Position numbers and translations under genes: made by a program
Assembly (NCBI GenBank): GCA_009599575.1
Contig: VWND01000024.1
Location: 310,001-374,000 of the forward strand
Reading direction: 5' to 3'
DNA: 64,000 nucleotides
Origin: Blumeriella jaapii
Lineage: Eukaryota; Ascomycota; Leotiomycetes; Helotiales; Drepanopezizaceae
Notes under the pieces: model-generated
What the model was told of the DNA's origin: nothing
The model's input: only the letters and a program-made list of their open reading frames with translations
The model's database searches: none
Part shown: positions 31,959 through 44,205 of the stretch, piece by piece
Numbering within the stretch: the stretch's first letter is position 1
How the letters are laid out: each line of letters starts with the position of its first letter

Positions 31959-32260
31959 TGTCGTGCATAGCTGAATAGTCGGTAGGAACCCTCACCGGAA
32001 GATGGAACGGATGAATTGTATGCAGTAAGATATTATTTGTATTGTTCTAAGTCTGACTGGCGAGCTTTCCGCAAAAGACGGAAGGTTCGGGCTCGCTTAA
32101 TCAGTCGCTCGGAAAAACTAGTTTCCGAAGAGGCTCGTTATCACGTAACTACGAGCCTTTCCGAGCTTCAGGAATATCTAACTATTAAAAACGTACAGGA
32201 AAAATAAATCTGAAATAAAAAAAATAAAAAAAAATAAAAAAATGTAAATATAACGCAATA
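31959..32260 (-). repeat. Element B 3' LTR
   Basis: 302 bp, plus-orientation TGTCGTGCATAGC...CGCAATA. The terminal TA probably derives from CA by RIP. Confidence 0.9.
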
Positions 32261-32478
32261 CATCTTCTAGCTGATTGCTAATCCGGCGATCAGCTATTTT
32301 TAAAGCGCGGAAAGGTTTTTTTGTCGTCCGAATGCGGCCGTAACGCGATATTGTAATATTTATATAGTTTGTTTATATTTTTTGTCGTTGCGAAGCGTAA
32401 ATAAAGTTAATTCAGCTTAAATAAAAGTTTCGTCGCTTTTGAAAACCTTAATTTTTTTATTTTCCTATTAATTTTTTA

Positions 32479-33708
32479 ATAAATTCAGGCTCTATTATTT
32501 TAATCAGAAACATCGATATAGCTTTTCTTATATTTAAAAAAGGTCGTCCGCGTAGTTTTACGCGACCAGTTGGCCCAGCTCCTCGAATTCTCAGTTCTCG
32601 GCGCTTGCGTAATCGAAGTTTTGCAAAATTTATTTTACGCAATTAGTCGGCTTTTTCGGCCAATTCGTTTTTTTTTGATCTTTTCGAAAAAGGCGATTTT
32701 TTCGATGTTTCGTTTTTGAACGGTTTTCTCGGAGATTTATATTTGCCTGGCTTCGAGAATGCCGATATGGCGCCTGGAAGTAAGGAAAACGCTGCTGGCG
32801 GTGAAAAAAGCTATTAGCGGTGGTTTCGGTCCTGGTAGCACTTTCGGAAAGGGAGGGCAGAATACTGGCGCCCTTGAAAAGGGAGCGGCCGGAGGTTACT
32901 AGGGCGAAAGAACTAAAAGTAGAAATAACAACGATGGTCGTTTTTTAAAACGCGCTCGTACTAAGGCCAGAAAGCTTGCTATTTCTGGGCCTTCCAATTT
33001 TACTTTTTGTATGACCTATATGCTCGCGGAGCAATTAGAAACTTAAATTACAATTATCTATCGAACCTGGCTGAAGCTCGTTGTTATCGGTGCTACGCAA
33101 TCAGTACGTCGTGCATTCCGGCCGACGCGAACGTTTTAGCTGCGTAGTTTTCCGTTTTTAAAGCTCGGATTAACAAAGTTATTAAAACGATTAATTTTAT
33201 CGAAAAACTTTGTCGTTTCTGCTAATCGATTTTTAGGATATAACGGTCATTTTTTATTCTACGGTTAAAACGGCTTTAAAAATGTAAAAAAGTAAGCTTT
33301 CAAATCGATCGTAATTTAAAAGCAAAACTAATAAACACAAAGCGTATTATTAACGCGAAGTTCGCCGCGGTTCGTAAGATTCCTTAGATTTCTGCTTCTG
33401 CTTTTCGAATAGAAACTTTTATCCCTGCTTTACGTGCTGGCGGAATAAAACCTAGCCACGATCCACCAGAAAATGCTTCCGTTTTTAAAAATTCAGAAGA
33501 AAATTTCGCGGCGACCCTTCTGCCAAACGTTTTTGATTTTCAGCCTGGTAAAGCTTCGCAAAAAAAAAAAAATGTTCCGGCCGCATAGCCGGCGGCAGCT
33601 GTTCTTAAAAAAGCTATCGAGAGGTTTATTTTAAGTCTGATTGTCGCGGAGCATCGGGCGCGGGTTATTGTTTTAGCGGATTATATTTTTGATCTTTTGC
33701 AAAGCTAA
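32479..33708 (+). pseudogene. Antisense accessory ORF of copia element B, AT-hook-like
   Basis: I do not recognise the product. Plus-strand coding signal lies between the 3' LTR and the end of copia pol, opposite to pol. One frame runs from about 32,479 (ATA, possibly a decayed ATG) to 32,814. A Gly-rich stretch follows one frame over (32,816-33,043, GGFGPGSTFGKGGQNTGAL). The first frame then resumes from 33,046 and ends at TAA 33,706-33,708. Visible elements are KKGRPRSFTRP (AT-hook core GRPR), RCYRCYAISTSC (CxxC), and a C-terminal helical part (VLKKAIERFILSLIVAEHRAR). In-frame stops are TAA/TAG only. The two frame changes compensate, suggesting two small indels. About 410 codons in total. 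Confidence 0.55.
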
Positions 33709-33799
33709 GCGGTTTGGTTTTGGGTTTCTAGATTTGCGAAAAGTTCGGATTTCTTTTAGTTAGAAGATGGTTTTGCTATGTTTTAAGTTTTAATAAAAG

Positions 33800-36700
33800 T
33801 CTGTTTAAATAAATATACGCCTGTAAAATACAAGCTTTTCAGCTCGATTGGTCGAGCTTTTCGACAAAGCTCCGAAAATCCCGTAAATTAAAAAGTTTGA
33901 CGAAACTTTCGTGCTTTTGTCGGGTTAGATTTTTAGTAAGATCGTTTGCGTATATTTTATTTATTAAAAGATATATGATTTTGAACTTTTTATTTTAATA
34001 TTTCTGGCGAATTTATATATTATTTATGTCGACGTGGCGGAGTTTCGTAAAGATTTTCTTTTTGTTTTTTACGATTAGTCTGATCGTTTGCTAGTTATCG
34101 TAATATACGTTTTATTTAGAAATAATATCGAGTCGAAGCTTTTTGAAAAAACGTTAAAATGCCATTATTTTTTTCACGGTCGCTATATAAGCAAATAGCT
34201 CCGTTTTAATAAAAAAAGTGGTAACTGTGTTTTATCGTACAGCCTTTTACAAAATGGCATTTTCGAAAAGAAAAAAAATATAATTCTGAAAAGATTTCCG
34301 AATTTCTGAGTCGTCGGCGAAAAAAGCGTCGATAAAAACTATTAATTGGTTTTTCCGCTTTTTCCGATTATAAACGATTTTTAAAAACTTTATTTTATAA
34401 AAATATCGAAGCGTTCAATTAGCTGCTTCGAAATATTAGAAACTTAGATTGGTAAAAAAGTAAAAAAGCTGAAAAGCTGCGAAGGCCACGTCGGGTCGAA
34501 GCATAATGGCCGTATACAAAATTAAACCGATTTTTTTTTAATACTTTTTAATTTACGGAGGCGTGGTTACGCTTGGGTTTTTAATAAATTCGCAGATTGG
34601 AAAAAGCGTGTTTAAAAAACGCTTTTTGCATATATTAAACTTCGTAGCGATTTTTTCGATATACGAGTCGTGGAGCAGAAAGACTTTTTTTTTTTATTTG
34701 TTTCGTAAAATACGGATTTCGAAAAAATAATCCAGATCTTTTATGCTTATAAACTCGTAAGCTTTTTTCAGATCGAAAATAATTTCGTCGGCTTTTAACG
34801 AGTAAAAAGCGTAGTATAAAATTTAAATATCGTCGACGTAAAACGCCACGTATACGCTCCGCATTTTATTAGCGAATATACAAAGCTTTTCGCTTATTGG
34901 TTCGAGCTTCAGCTTTTTTAAAATATTAGCAAATTCGCCGTACCATAAAGCTGAAAAGTCTTTTAACTTATATAAAGCTCGGTCTAGCTGTACCACCATA
35001 CCTGATTGTTTAAATCCATTAAATAAATAATACGTAACTAGCTTATTCCTGGAGTTTCGTTTTGTATTAACGAAAGTATTAATTATATCGAATTGCTTAA
35101 TTTCCAGATCGAAATAAACCGCTAGCGCTATAACCGTTTGGAAAAAACGGGCTGCGAATATAGCTGCGTATATAAAAAAAATTAAAACTTCGTTTTAAAA
35201 GTTTTTTTTTACGACTAATCTCGATTTGCATCGCTGCAATTCGTTTGAATTGTTCGTTTTGTATATAAAAATTCATTTAAATAAAATAAGCTTTATAGTT
35301 TTATTCTTTTTAATAATTTTCCAGCATTTTTTAATTTTCAAGTTTTTAATTTCGGTTTTTGCTTCCTTTTTAAATTGCTTTCCTATTTGGTGGTTTTTTA
35401 ATTCGTTTCAGTTTCTTAAAGCTTTCGGAAAATTATTTCGATATTGTTTTTGGTCGAAAAATTAAATATTTTTTACCGATTTTTTTTTTATCGAAGCCGC
35501 TATTATTGCGTAAATAGCTTAAAAGTCTTTTCCATCCACCTGAATCGGCTCGTTTGTTTAAAACGTATAAACGAATTCGTCGATCTGTTATTTAATAAAT
35601 GGAACTATTGATTAAAAGATTTCGCATACCGTAGCGTACATTTCCGATTTATCCGGCCAATATAAAATAAAATTTATACGATTTCGTTTGGCAGTTTTTG
35701 AAATCAGCTGTTTTTTATCGCTTATCGGAAATTTCGATTTATTTTTTTTATTTTTTCTGAATAATGCCTTTTTTTTAATAATTAGCTTTGGAAAAGCTTT
35801 CAAAAGCAAACGTTTAGGTGGCTGTTTTATTTTAAATCGATTTAACGTTTGATCTGCCGGACGATAGCTTTTAATTATAATTTAAGAAATTGAATTGCGC
35901 GCTTTCTCGTATAGGGCCATTTTTATATCCGCGCCGGAGGACCTTCTAGAGCTTTGCTTTGTTTTATCCTGTTTTGTAATAATAAGCTTTGCTAGTTTAT
36001 TATTTTTTTTTAAATTTCCATAATCTTTTAACGCTTTTATCGCGTCGATCAAAGTATTTCGGATATGTTTTGCATATTCCCGATTAATAACTAGTTTTAA
36101 AAATTAAAATTGGTCGGTAATAGCTTTATCGAGAAAGCTTTTATAAAAAACTATCATTTTCGAATTTTAAACGTTTGAATCGACCGTAAAAAAAGGCTCG
36201 ATCGCTTCGATTTCTATTAAGTCTTTTACTCCCGAGGATTTGGCTTTTTTTGGAATATTTAAATCCATTGGTATTAAAGTATTTTTTTTTCTTTATCGTA
36301 AGCCTTGGAAGTTTATTAAAAGAATTTAAAATCGGTTCTGGTTCTGATAGCGGCTCCGGTAAAAAAAAACTTCCATTTTTTTTTTGTAAAATCTGGAAGT
36401 TATTCGTTTTATAATAATAGCTTTTCCTTTGTATTACCCTCTTTTTAGCATACCGAATTTTGCTAGTCTGCGCCGCTATTAAAACCGTCCGTCCGCTAGT
36501 ATCTAATATTCAGCGTTTTAAGCTTTTTTGTTCTTCGCGTTTTCGATAAACTTTACGGTTTTTTAAAGCTTTAGTTTAATTATAAAACTTGGACTTTCAG
36601 CTTCCGAAAAATAAAACTTAGACTCGTTAAATACTACGTTACGGCTCGTAATTATACGCATCAGCTAAAGCATTCAGATTTTGTAAATATTAAAAGCGTT

Positions 36701-39450
36701 ATATTCAATTAAATATCCGATATGTTTTTTTTCGAAAAGACTTTAAATTCTTTTTTGTGTTTTGTGGCCTTCCGATTTTTTATTATTAAATACGCACGAG
36801 CTTCGTACGCATAAATTTTGCTCCAGTTTGGTTTGAAATCGGCCGTACGCGTTTTTATAATAGCAAAGTCGTAATACCGAAAATATTGCCTGAACCAATT
36901 GTGCAGAATTTTATTTAAAAACTTAAATTGTCTTTTAGCAAGCGGCGATATATTATACAAATGCGCTGCTGCTTTTATCGTTTCGGACCAAAAAGAAATT
37001 GAAAGTTCCGTTTTAATTCTTATTTTTATCGAACGCTTAATTACTTTTTTTTTTTGTTCGTTCGATCGAACCGTTTGGCTGGTGCACGTAGGATAAAATC
37101 AATTCCAAATCGATACCTTTGCGCTCCGCCTATTTCTGGTACTTCGAAATAATGTTTTTTTATTTTGAAATTACCGACGATTCGTTATTTTATCGAATTT
37201 TGCAAATAAAAAAGTTGTATTAACGTTTCATTTATGCGTCGAATATTTAAAAACGGTTCAGAACGATTTTTATACTTTTCGTTTTAATAGCGAAAACCTA
37301 AATTTTTTTATTATATTCGTTTTTTATCAGAAATATTTACGTCGAGCCGTTGTAAGCTTTTTTACGACCTTTGGAATAATCGTAAAAATTTTAACCGATA
37401 CGAAAAAAAAGTTTGAAAAACTTATTTTTTGATATTGCTTTTGAAATCATCTGCTTTAAATGCGTAATAGTACACTTTTCGCATTTTATTTTAATTAAGC
37501 TTTTGATTTTTATTTTACGAATGTTTTCGATTAGCTTTTCGAACGCGTTTTTATTTAAATAATCCGAACGAAAATATTACAAGCGCGCATCGTTATTTCG
37601 ATCGTACGTAAATACGCTGCTTTTTTTGAATTTATAACGCGTACGACGTTTCGGAATTGTATAAATTATCAGGCCGGGCGAATTACGTTTTAAAAAATGC
37701 AAATTGTTACGTGGAAAATACGAATAAAAAAAGCAATTGATTTTAATGTATTTAAATATATAAAAATCGGCGATCGTTTGATATTAACGTTTTAAAATAA
37801 AGCTTTCAAAGTTTTCAAAACGAAAAGTATTATCTGACCTTTAAAACTAATAATCTTTTTTAACTAAAAAATTAGCGGAAATAATATTGGTAGTAAAGTC
37901 TGGAACGAACGCTACGTTGTTAAAAACTATATTTTAGGATTTTTTATTTTTTTTGCGAAAAGCTTTTTTTATTAAACGATTTTTTTTCTCGACGATTGAA
38001 AAACTTTATATGCTTGCATAAACGCTGTTAATAAAATTATTAACTTTTTTATAAAACTTTTCGATAAAAAGGTTTTTATCGTTTATTAAATAGGTTTTAA
38101 AGCAGTTGTTAAAAAAGGTATTTTTATTCAGAAGATAATATTAATTAGGCTTTAGAATTAAAACGTTAATTCCGAAATGCTTTTTAATCGCATCAGGGCA
38201 AGGAAAACAAAAAGTTGCGGTAGAAAACTTTTTTTAGTCGTTTTTAAAAATTGATTTTGGAATCTGTTTTGGCTTGGTTATTAGGATTTTAAGGATTTTA
38301 TTAATTGCGACCATTTGGATACCTTTTTCATTTAGAGCTTTTAAGGCCTTTTTGTGATTGAAGGACAGCTTTTTTCGCATTTCAGCGATCTTTTGCCTAT
38401 TTGAAAGATTGGAAAAAATCTTTTTTTTACGACGATTATTTATTACGTACAAAAGCTTTTTATAATCGGTTAAGGGATAGAAATAGCGTTTTTTAAGAAT
38501 GTCGCATGGGCAGTTATACCTTTTTCCTTTTTCTTTTTTGCTTTTTCCTTTTTTTTTTTTACGATTTTTCGAAATATCGTTGTTTTTAAAATCGAAAAGG
38601 GAAATGGCGAAAACTCCGATTTTTCGGCCTGAATTATCGAATCCTCGGTTGTTTTTAAAAAAAAAAACTATAAAGCTTAGTTCGATTAAAATCTTTTTTA
38701 TAAAAAGGCCAGTAAATTCGTTTTTCAGATACTCAGCCTTTTTGCCGTTCGTCTATTATAAATTAATATATACGGCGATTGCGTCGAGAAAATCGATAGT
38801 AGCGTGGCGGCCATCTATATTAAAAATCTTGTATTCGACAGCTGTTCTATAAGCGGTCTGCTATTCTTTTATTTATTCGGTTATATTCATTTTTCCGCTG
38901 TACGTTTTGCGGAAAGTATTTCTGTAGTCAAATCTGACGGAGCTAATTACGGAAAAGTATGCAGAAGCAATATTTTTTTTTAAAATACGAACGAATGCCT
39001 GGAATGATTTTTGCTTTTTTTTATAATATAAATCCTTGACCTTTCGCATACTCCTATTTATCAACGAATTTCTTTGCAAATTAATATAAAAAGTGGCGTA
39101 CGTTTTTTTATTATTAATAGCGTTAATCTTCGATTAAGCGATTGCAAAATTTATTAAATTGATTTTTATAATTGAAAAAACTCAGTCGAACAATTTCTGA
39201 TAGGCAGTAACGTACTCCTGCCACTTTTTAAGCTTTTTTAAATAGTTTTTAAAAAAATAATCGATTTTATTTTTCAAATCGTCGAAAGTTAAATTAGCTG
39301 GTCGAGGCCTGTCGAAAGAATTATTAATCGTAACGGCGGCCTTTTTTGCTTCGGTCATGCTGTTGTATTCGGCGCACTTTTTATCGTAATCTGCTTGGCG
39401 CTTTTTGTTTTTTTAATCGATAAACTAGTATAGCGATTGTTTTTATGATC
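33800..39450 (-). pseudogene. Element B gag-pol remnants (copia integrase, RT, RNase H)
   Basis: The minus strand carries, in order: gag-like sequence near 39,300; a stretch at 36,709-36,960 matching the copia integrase region after the core (YNISPLAKRQFKFLN, YEARAYLI); copia RT at about 35,090-34,820, with QFDIINTFVNT, GFKQSGMVVQLDRALYKLKD, LWYGEF and the catalytic FYVDDI at 34,829-34,840; and an RNase H remnant near 34,150-34,210 (KTELFAYIATVKKIMAF). Numerous TAA/TAG stops; not functional. Confidence 0.8.
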
Positions 39451-39880
39451 GTTTATTAATAAAAAAGCGAAATAAAAAGTTAAAATCGGTGTAATCGAAG
39501 AGAAAAATCTTTGATCGGTGAAATTTGTACGCTTTTAATTAAAAGATCTACGATTTTGGGTCGTAAAGAAAAACCTTTTTTTTCGTGGGGGCCGATATAT
39601 TGTTTTCGTTGTGAAAGATCGATTAATTGGGTTAAAAAGAATAGAAAAATAAAAATAAGGTTTGTAAATTAAAAAAATCGAAAAATTAATACTTTTCGCA
39701 CTTTTAATGGTTTTTTATCGATTCGTGGCTTTTTGCCAAATAAGGAAAACTCTGCAAAATATAACTTTTTACGAATATTTTTTAACAATTCGAATGGATT
39801 GACCGGTAAGGGCTCCCAACGAGTCTTTTAGCGTATGCATTGCAGAAAAAAGCTTATTAATTGGCTTCGGGGCTTATAAC

Positions 39881-40182
39881 TGTCGTGCATAGCTGAATAA
39901 TCGGTAGAAACCCTTATCGGAGAATGAAACGGATAAATTGTATACAGTAAGATATTATTTGTATTATTCTAAGTTTAACTGACGAGCTCTCCGCAGAAAA
40001 CGAAAGGTTCGGGCTCGCTTAGTCAGTCGCTCGGAAAAACTAGTCTCCGAGGAGGCTCGTTATCACGTGACTACGAGCTTTTCCGAGCTCCAGGAATATC
40101 TAACTACTGAAAGCGTACAGGAAGAATAAATCTGGAACAAAAGAAATGAAGGAAAATAAAGGAATATAAATATAGCGCAATA
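39881..40182 (-). repeat. Element B 5' LTR
   Basis: 302 bp, less decayed than its partner, retaining CACGTG at 40,064-40,069 where the other copy reads CACGTA. Followed on its right by target duplication TTTTT. Confidence 0.9.
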
Positions 40183-40489
40183 TTTTTCAAATAAGCTAGT
40201 TTTAGCTTACGATGCAACGTAGGCAGCTGCTCGTCATCTTTTTTTAAATCTTTTTTTAAATCTGGCCGGCGAAAAAGACTATCCGCCGGATTAAAAACTT
40301 CTGTTCTATATTCGATTGCAAAATCGTATTCAGCTAGCTCGTCGGCCCATTTCGCTTAACGTCCGTTTAAACGTCTTTTTATAAAAAAGTATTTCAAATT
40401 GTAATAATTTATACGCATAATAATAACGTCAAAAGCGCTATATAAATATTGGCTCCACTGTCTGAAAGCGTAAATTATAACTATTAGCT

Positions 40490-42190
40490 TAGCGTCGTGA
40501 ACCTCGTATTTTTATTTTATAAAAAAAAGCTTTTTCGAATAATACACGATAAAATGCCAACGTGCCTCCGCATTTTCTCCGAACAATTAAAATAATATTC
40601 CGCCTATAGCGAATTTCGAAGCGTTTGTTTCGATTTGGATTTTCAATCGAAAATCGAAATAGCGTAGAATCGATGCTTAGCAAAACTTTTTTTTTAAAAA
40701 TAAAAAAGCGAGCTTCGCTTCGAATAAAAAACGAAAAAGGTTCGACATCTTTTTTCGTTGCATTTTTTTTAAAAGATTTATAATAAATCGGCAAAGCTTA
40801 GCGTAGTTCTTAATAAAACGTTTATAAAAATTAGTAAAACCCAAAAACATTTGAATATTTCGCCACGTAATAAAAAAAGGTTATTTCCGAATATTATCCA
40901 TTTTTTCTAGGTCCATCTCAATTCCCGTAGAAATAACGACGAAACCTAAAAACTCAATCGTATTCGTATCGAAAGCATATTTTTTCAGATTTCCGTAAAG
41001 TTTGTTAATACGAAGTCTTTCGAAAACTTTTTTTACCGCGTTTGTATAATTGTCGGAGTTTTCGAAAAATATTAAAATATCGTCGAAGTAAATTATATAC
41101 GTAATATTTATTAAACCGACTAAAGCTTAATTAATATATGCTTGGAAGATTGCTGATGCGTTCGAAAGGCCGAAAAGTAATACGCAATATTCGAAATGTC
41201 CGTAACGAATGCGAAACGCAGTTTTCCATTTATCTTCTTCTTTATTCGAAGGCGGTAGTACGCCCAAATAAAATTTAGCTTAATAAATATTTTAGCTTTT
41301 TTTAAACGATTTAAAATTTCGCTTATAAAAGATAAAGGAGTTCGATTTTTAACCGTAACTGCGTTTAAATCTTTATAATCGACGCATAATCGTAAACTTC
41401 CGTTTTTTTTCGGTATAAATATTACCGATGCGCCGGCAGAGCTAATAAACCTTTTTATCCAGCCTTTTTCTAAGCTCGAATCGAGATATTCGCGTAATTC
41501 GATAAATTCAGATTCCGACAAAAAGTAAATTGGTTTTCAAAAAAAGTCTTTCCCTTCCGCGAAGTCTATTCGATACTTTATAAAATAATAAAAAGCTAGA
41601 ATAACCGCGGCGGTATCGTCGAATACGTCGGCGTAATCGTCGTATTTAAAAAGTAATTAATACTGTTTTTCAGTAGCTTTTTTTAAAACGATACAAAACG
41701 CTTGCTCCCTTTTGGATTTCTTTTTAAAACGTTTAATTATAACGAAATTAAACTATAAGCGTTCGATTGGGTATCGCTACGATTTAGCTCGAAAGCTTAT
41801 AACGGGATCGATATTTCGCAACCAAAAAAACTCTAGGATAAATAAAACCCCTGGAATATTTATATCGCAAGCCACGAAATCGCTTTGTATTTTTTTAATT
41901 ATTTTATAATTATTAATAACGCGAATAAATTGCGTATACGTGCCATAAATAGTTACTTTTCTTTTCTCAACCGTAAATAAATCAATACGTTTTTAAATTG
42001 ATTTTCATTTATACTTAATTAATAACTTTTGGATTACGCAGTTTTTCCGCGCCGCAATCGATAAAAGCTCGTTTCGTACGAATTTCGCTTTTGGCTTTTT
42101 TAATTTCGACTGAAATTATTATTTTCTGCTTTTCTTTTTCGCTCGATTTTATTAGCAGCGACGAAATTAAAATCGAACGAAAATTTTTTC
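40490..42190 (-). pseudogene. Element A pol, 5' part: protease region, RT and RNase H
   Basis: The minus strand reads as Ty3/gypsy reverse transcriptase. The frame at 41,120-41,521 has ELREYLDSSLEKGWIKRF, SSAGASVIFIPKKNGSLRL, CVDYKDLNAVTVKNRTPL and [14 protein letters not shown]. The catalytic YFDD lies at 41,079-41,090. RNase H follows at 40,489-40,794. Substitutions such as D-to-N and stops at Trp/Gln positions are RIP-like. Confidence 0.85.
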
Positions 42191-43560
42191 CGAATTTTTA
42201 AATTTGTTAGCTTCGGAGCAGTTTAAGGCTATATATCTTTTTTTGTTGCATTTATAACATTCGACTTTTAAATAATTGGCCATACGATGCCTTTTTTTTT
42301 GGCAGCGATTGCATTTCGAAAAGTAAAAAAAATCGTTAAAAATTCTAAGATTCCAAAAGATTTTGTTAGGATTATCGTTTTCTCGCTTTCGTTTTTTTTT
42401 TTATAACGTATTTTCGAATCGAAAACGGTATATATCTGTTTTAGCTTTTGGGCCTTAATCGTAAATATAAGTTTTTTCTTTTCTTTTCTTTTTGCGCTCG
42501 TCTCGTCGTTTATTATTTTTCGTTTCGTCGCTGATAATTTTATTAGCATTTTCGATACAACGAGCGATTAATATCAATTTTTCGTGCGAGCTTATAATTG
42601 CAGTATTGCTTCGTTTAATAATTTCTTTTCGAAAAATAAATCGGAGTTTTGCGAAGAATATTCTTTTCCTAGTCGCATCGTTTGTTATTTGCAACTGCTG
42701 TTCGAGATTATTCAAATAAGCAACGAAATCGTTAATTGATTTATGTTTTTTTTGCTTCGCCTTATCGTATAAATTCGAAGCCGCGATTTTTCGATTTTCC
42801 GCATTTATTAAAAAATCCAATATTTATTTTTTAAAATCGTTCCATATAATTCGAATATTCGTAAAACGTCGTTCGTATCCGGTCCATCTTTTTTCTATTT
42901 TATCGTCGAAAGCTAAAACACAGGCGTTAATTTTCTTTTGATCGATACAAAATATTACCCCTTTATCCTGGCGGAAGCTTCGCTTTGCACGCCGAATAAA
43001 AAATTAAACTTCTTTAATATTTTTCTTTCGATATATTAAGAAGTTTTTTATTTTTAATACTCTTCGGCTCGAATTCGCTATATCTTCTACAAAAGATATA
43101 ATATGCTCAGAAAAAATACTAAATCGTTTCTAATAAGTATTATTATCGTAATGCTCCGAAGATATTTTATAATAATCGCCGGCTTGAATTATTTTCTGTT
43201 TTTTTTCAGTTGAAGCGATATTAAAAGATATAAAAACCTTTTTTTCGATATCTTCGAAAGCGTTAAGTTTTCGTTGGAATTGTTTAACCTCTTTTCGGAA
43301 TTCGTTTCGGCGTTTTTTGGTTTTTTCGAGTTTTTTAATTATTTCGTAAATTTTTTTCTCAGTCTTTTTTTGCTTCATTTTAGCTCGTATCTTTTTTATT
43401 TTTTTACGTTTATCGTTTTTTTCTTATTCGACGCGGATTCGTTTATTAGCCAAATAAATCAGAGTCTCGGTAAAAGGTTTTTCCGAATCGCTTTAAGCGT
43501 GGCCTTTTTTAATAATTTCTTCGATAAAAAAAGTTGGAAAATCGTCGCGCCCTGGTAATA
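42191..43560 (-). pseudogene. Element A gag with two decayed CCHC zinc knuckles
   Basis: The minus strand encodes a Lys/Glu-rich coiled coil (43,130-43,378), then the gag core (42,455-42,820: NDFVAYLNNLEQQL, FAKLRFIFRKEIIKR). Two knuckles follow, CNRCQKKRHRMANY at 42,272-42,313 and CYKCNKKRYIALNC at 42,218-42,259. The first has Tyr for its last Cys and the second Tyr for His, each one C:G-to-T:A step. Confidence 0.8.
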
Positions 43561-43787
43561 GAGTATTTTCGACTTTTAGTAAGGCTGATAACGTCAGAAA
43601 AAACGATGGTACGAGGTTTCCCTAAGCAGCCGAAAGTGCTGAGTCTCCTTAAGTAGCTAGAAGTGCTTGTTTTCTGCGAATGCAAAAAGCCATAATATCG
43701 ATAATAACGATATAAATATAATAATATAATAAAAAATTGTTTTAATAATATCGAACTGCCGTTTCGATAAATAAAAAAAGATTAAAA

Positions 43788-44200
43788 TATAAAAATTAAA
43801 AGGCAGAGAAACATTAGTTCAAATAATAAAGCTTAGATAAGATTGGGTTGATAATCAAACTGATTTTTACCTTTTATATTTTTAATAAAAAGCGTGTATA
43901 AATACAAAAGAAAAAATAGAGCCCTCGAGAAAAGTATTTCCCAGAAAACCAGGCGAGCCCCATTTAATATGCTTCTCCAGCCCCCATCCCGACCTTTTTT
44001 CATCCTTCTCAATATAACCCTAATAACTGGTTCCTTAGCAATCACTCTTATAAAGTGTTTTACCTAAATGTTATCTCCAGCCCCCATAGTACTATCCGGC
44101 CCCCACGGCCTATCCGCAGAGAATACTATTCGAGGGTTGGTAAGAGGCAGAGGGTCTTGGCGGATCACCTGACTCATACACGTGATATTGGTTCCTGACA
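43788..44200 (-). repeat. Element A 5' LTR
   Basis: 413 bp. The inner third (43,788-43,920) is RIP-decayed, but the outer 280 bp is close to undecayed, with C-rich stretches (CCAGCCCCCATCC) lost in other copies. It retains CACGTG at 44,179. Confidence 0.9.
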
Positions 44201-44205
44201 ATAAC

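Larger units (their letters stand above)
31959..40182 (-). mobile_element. Element B: Ty1/copia retrotransposon nested in element A
   Basis: 8,224 bp with 302-bp LTRs at both ends and a 5-bp target duplication (TTTCT left; TTTTT right, one C-to-T change) that interrupts the gypsy pol of A. Uninterrupted copies of the same gypsy site are visible near 46,027 (C) and 56,213 (F). On the minus strand integrase precedes reverse transcriptase, the copia order. Confidence 0.92.
28618..44200 (-). mobile_element. Element A: second copy of the same gypsy family, nested in C and split by B
   Basis: LTRs at 28,618-29,029 (412 bp) and 43,788-44,200 (413 bp). The 5-bp target duplication ATAAC (28,613-28,617 and 44,201-44,205) interrupts element C. 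Element B with its 5-bp duplication accounts for 8,229 bp; the remainder is 7,354 bp, matching C and F. Order on the minus strand: 5' LTR, gag with zinc knuckles, RT, RNase H, [B], integrase with chromodomain, 3' LTR. Confidence 0.92.

Noticed and set aside
32016..32207. 63-codon plus-strand frame inside the 3' LTR of B
   Set aside because: Lies within the LTR, is not kept in the partner LTR, and is a chance frame.
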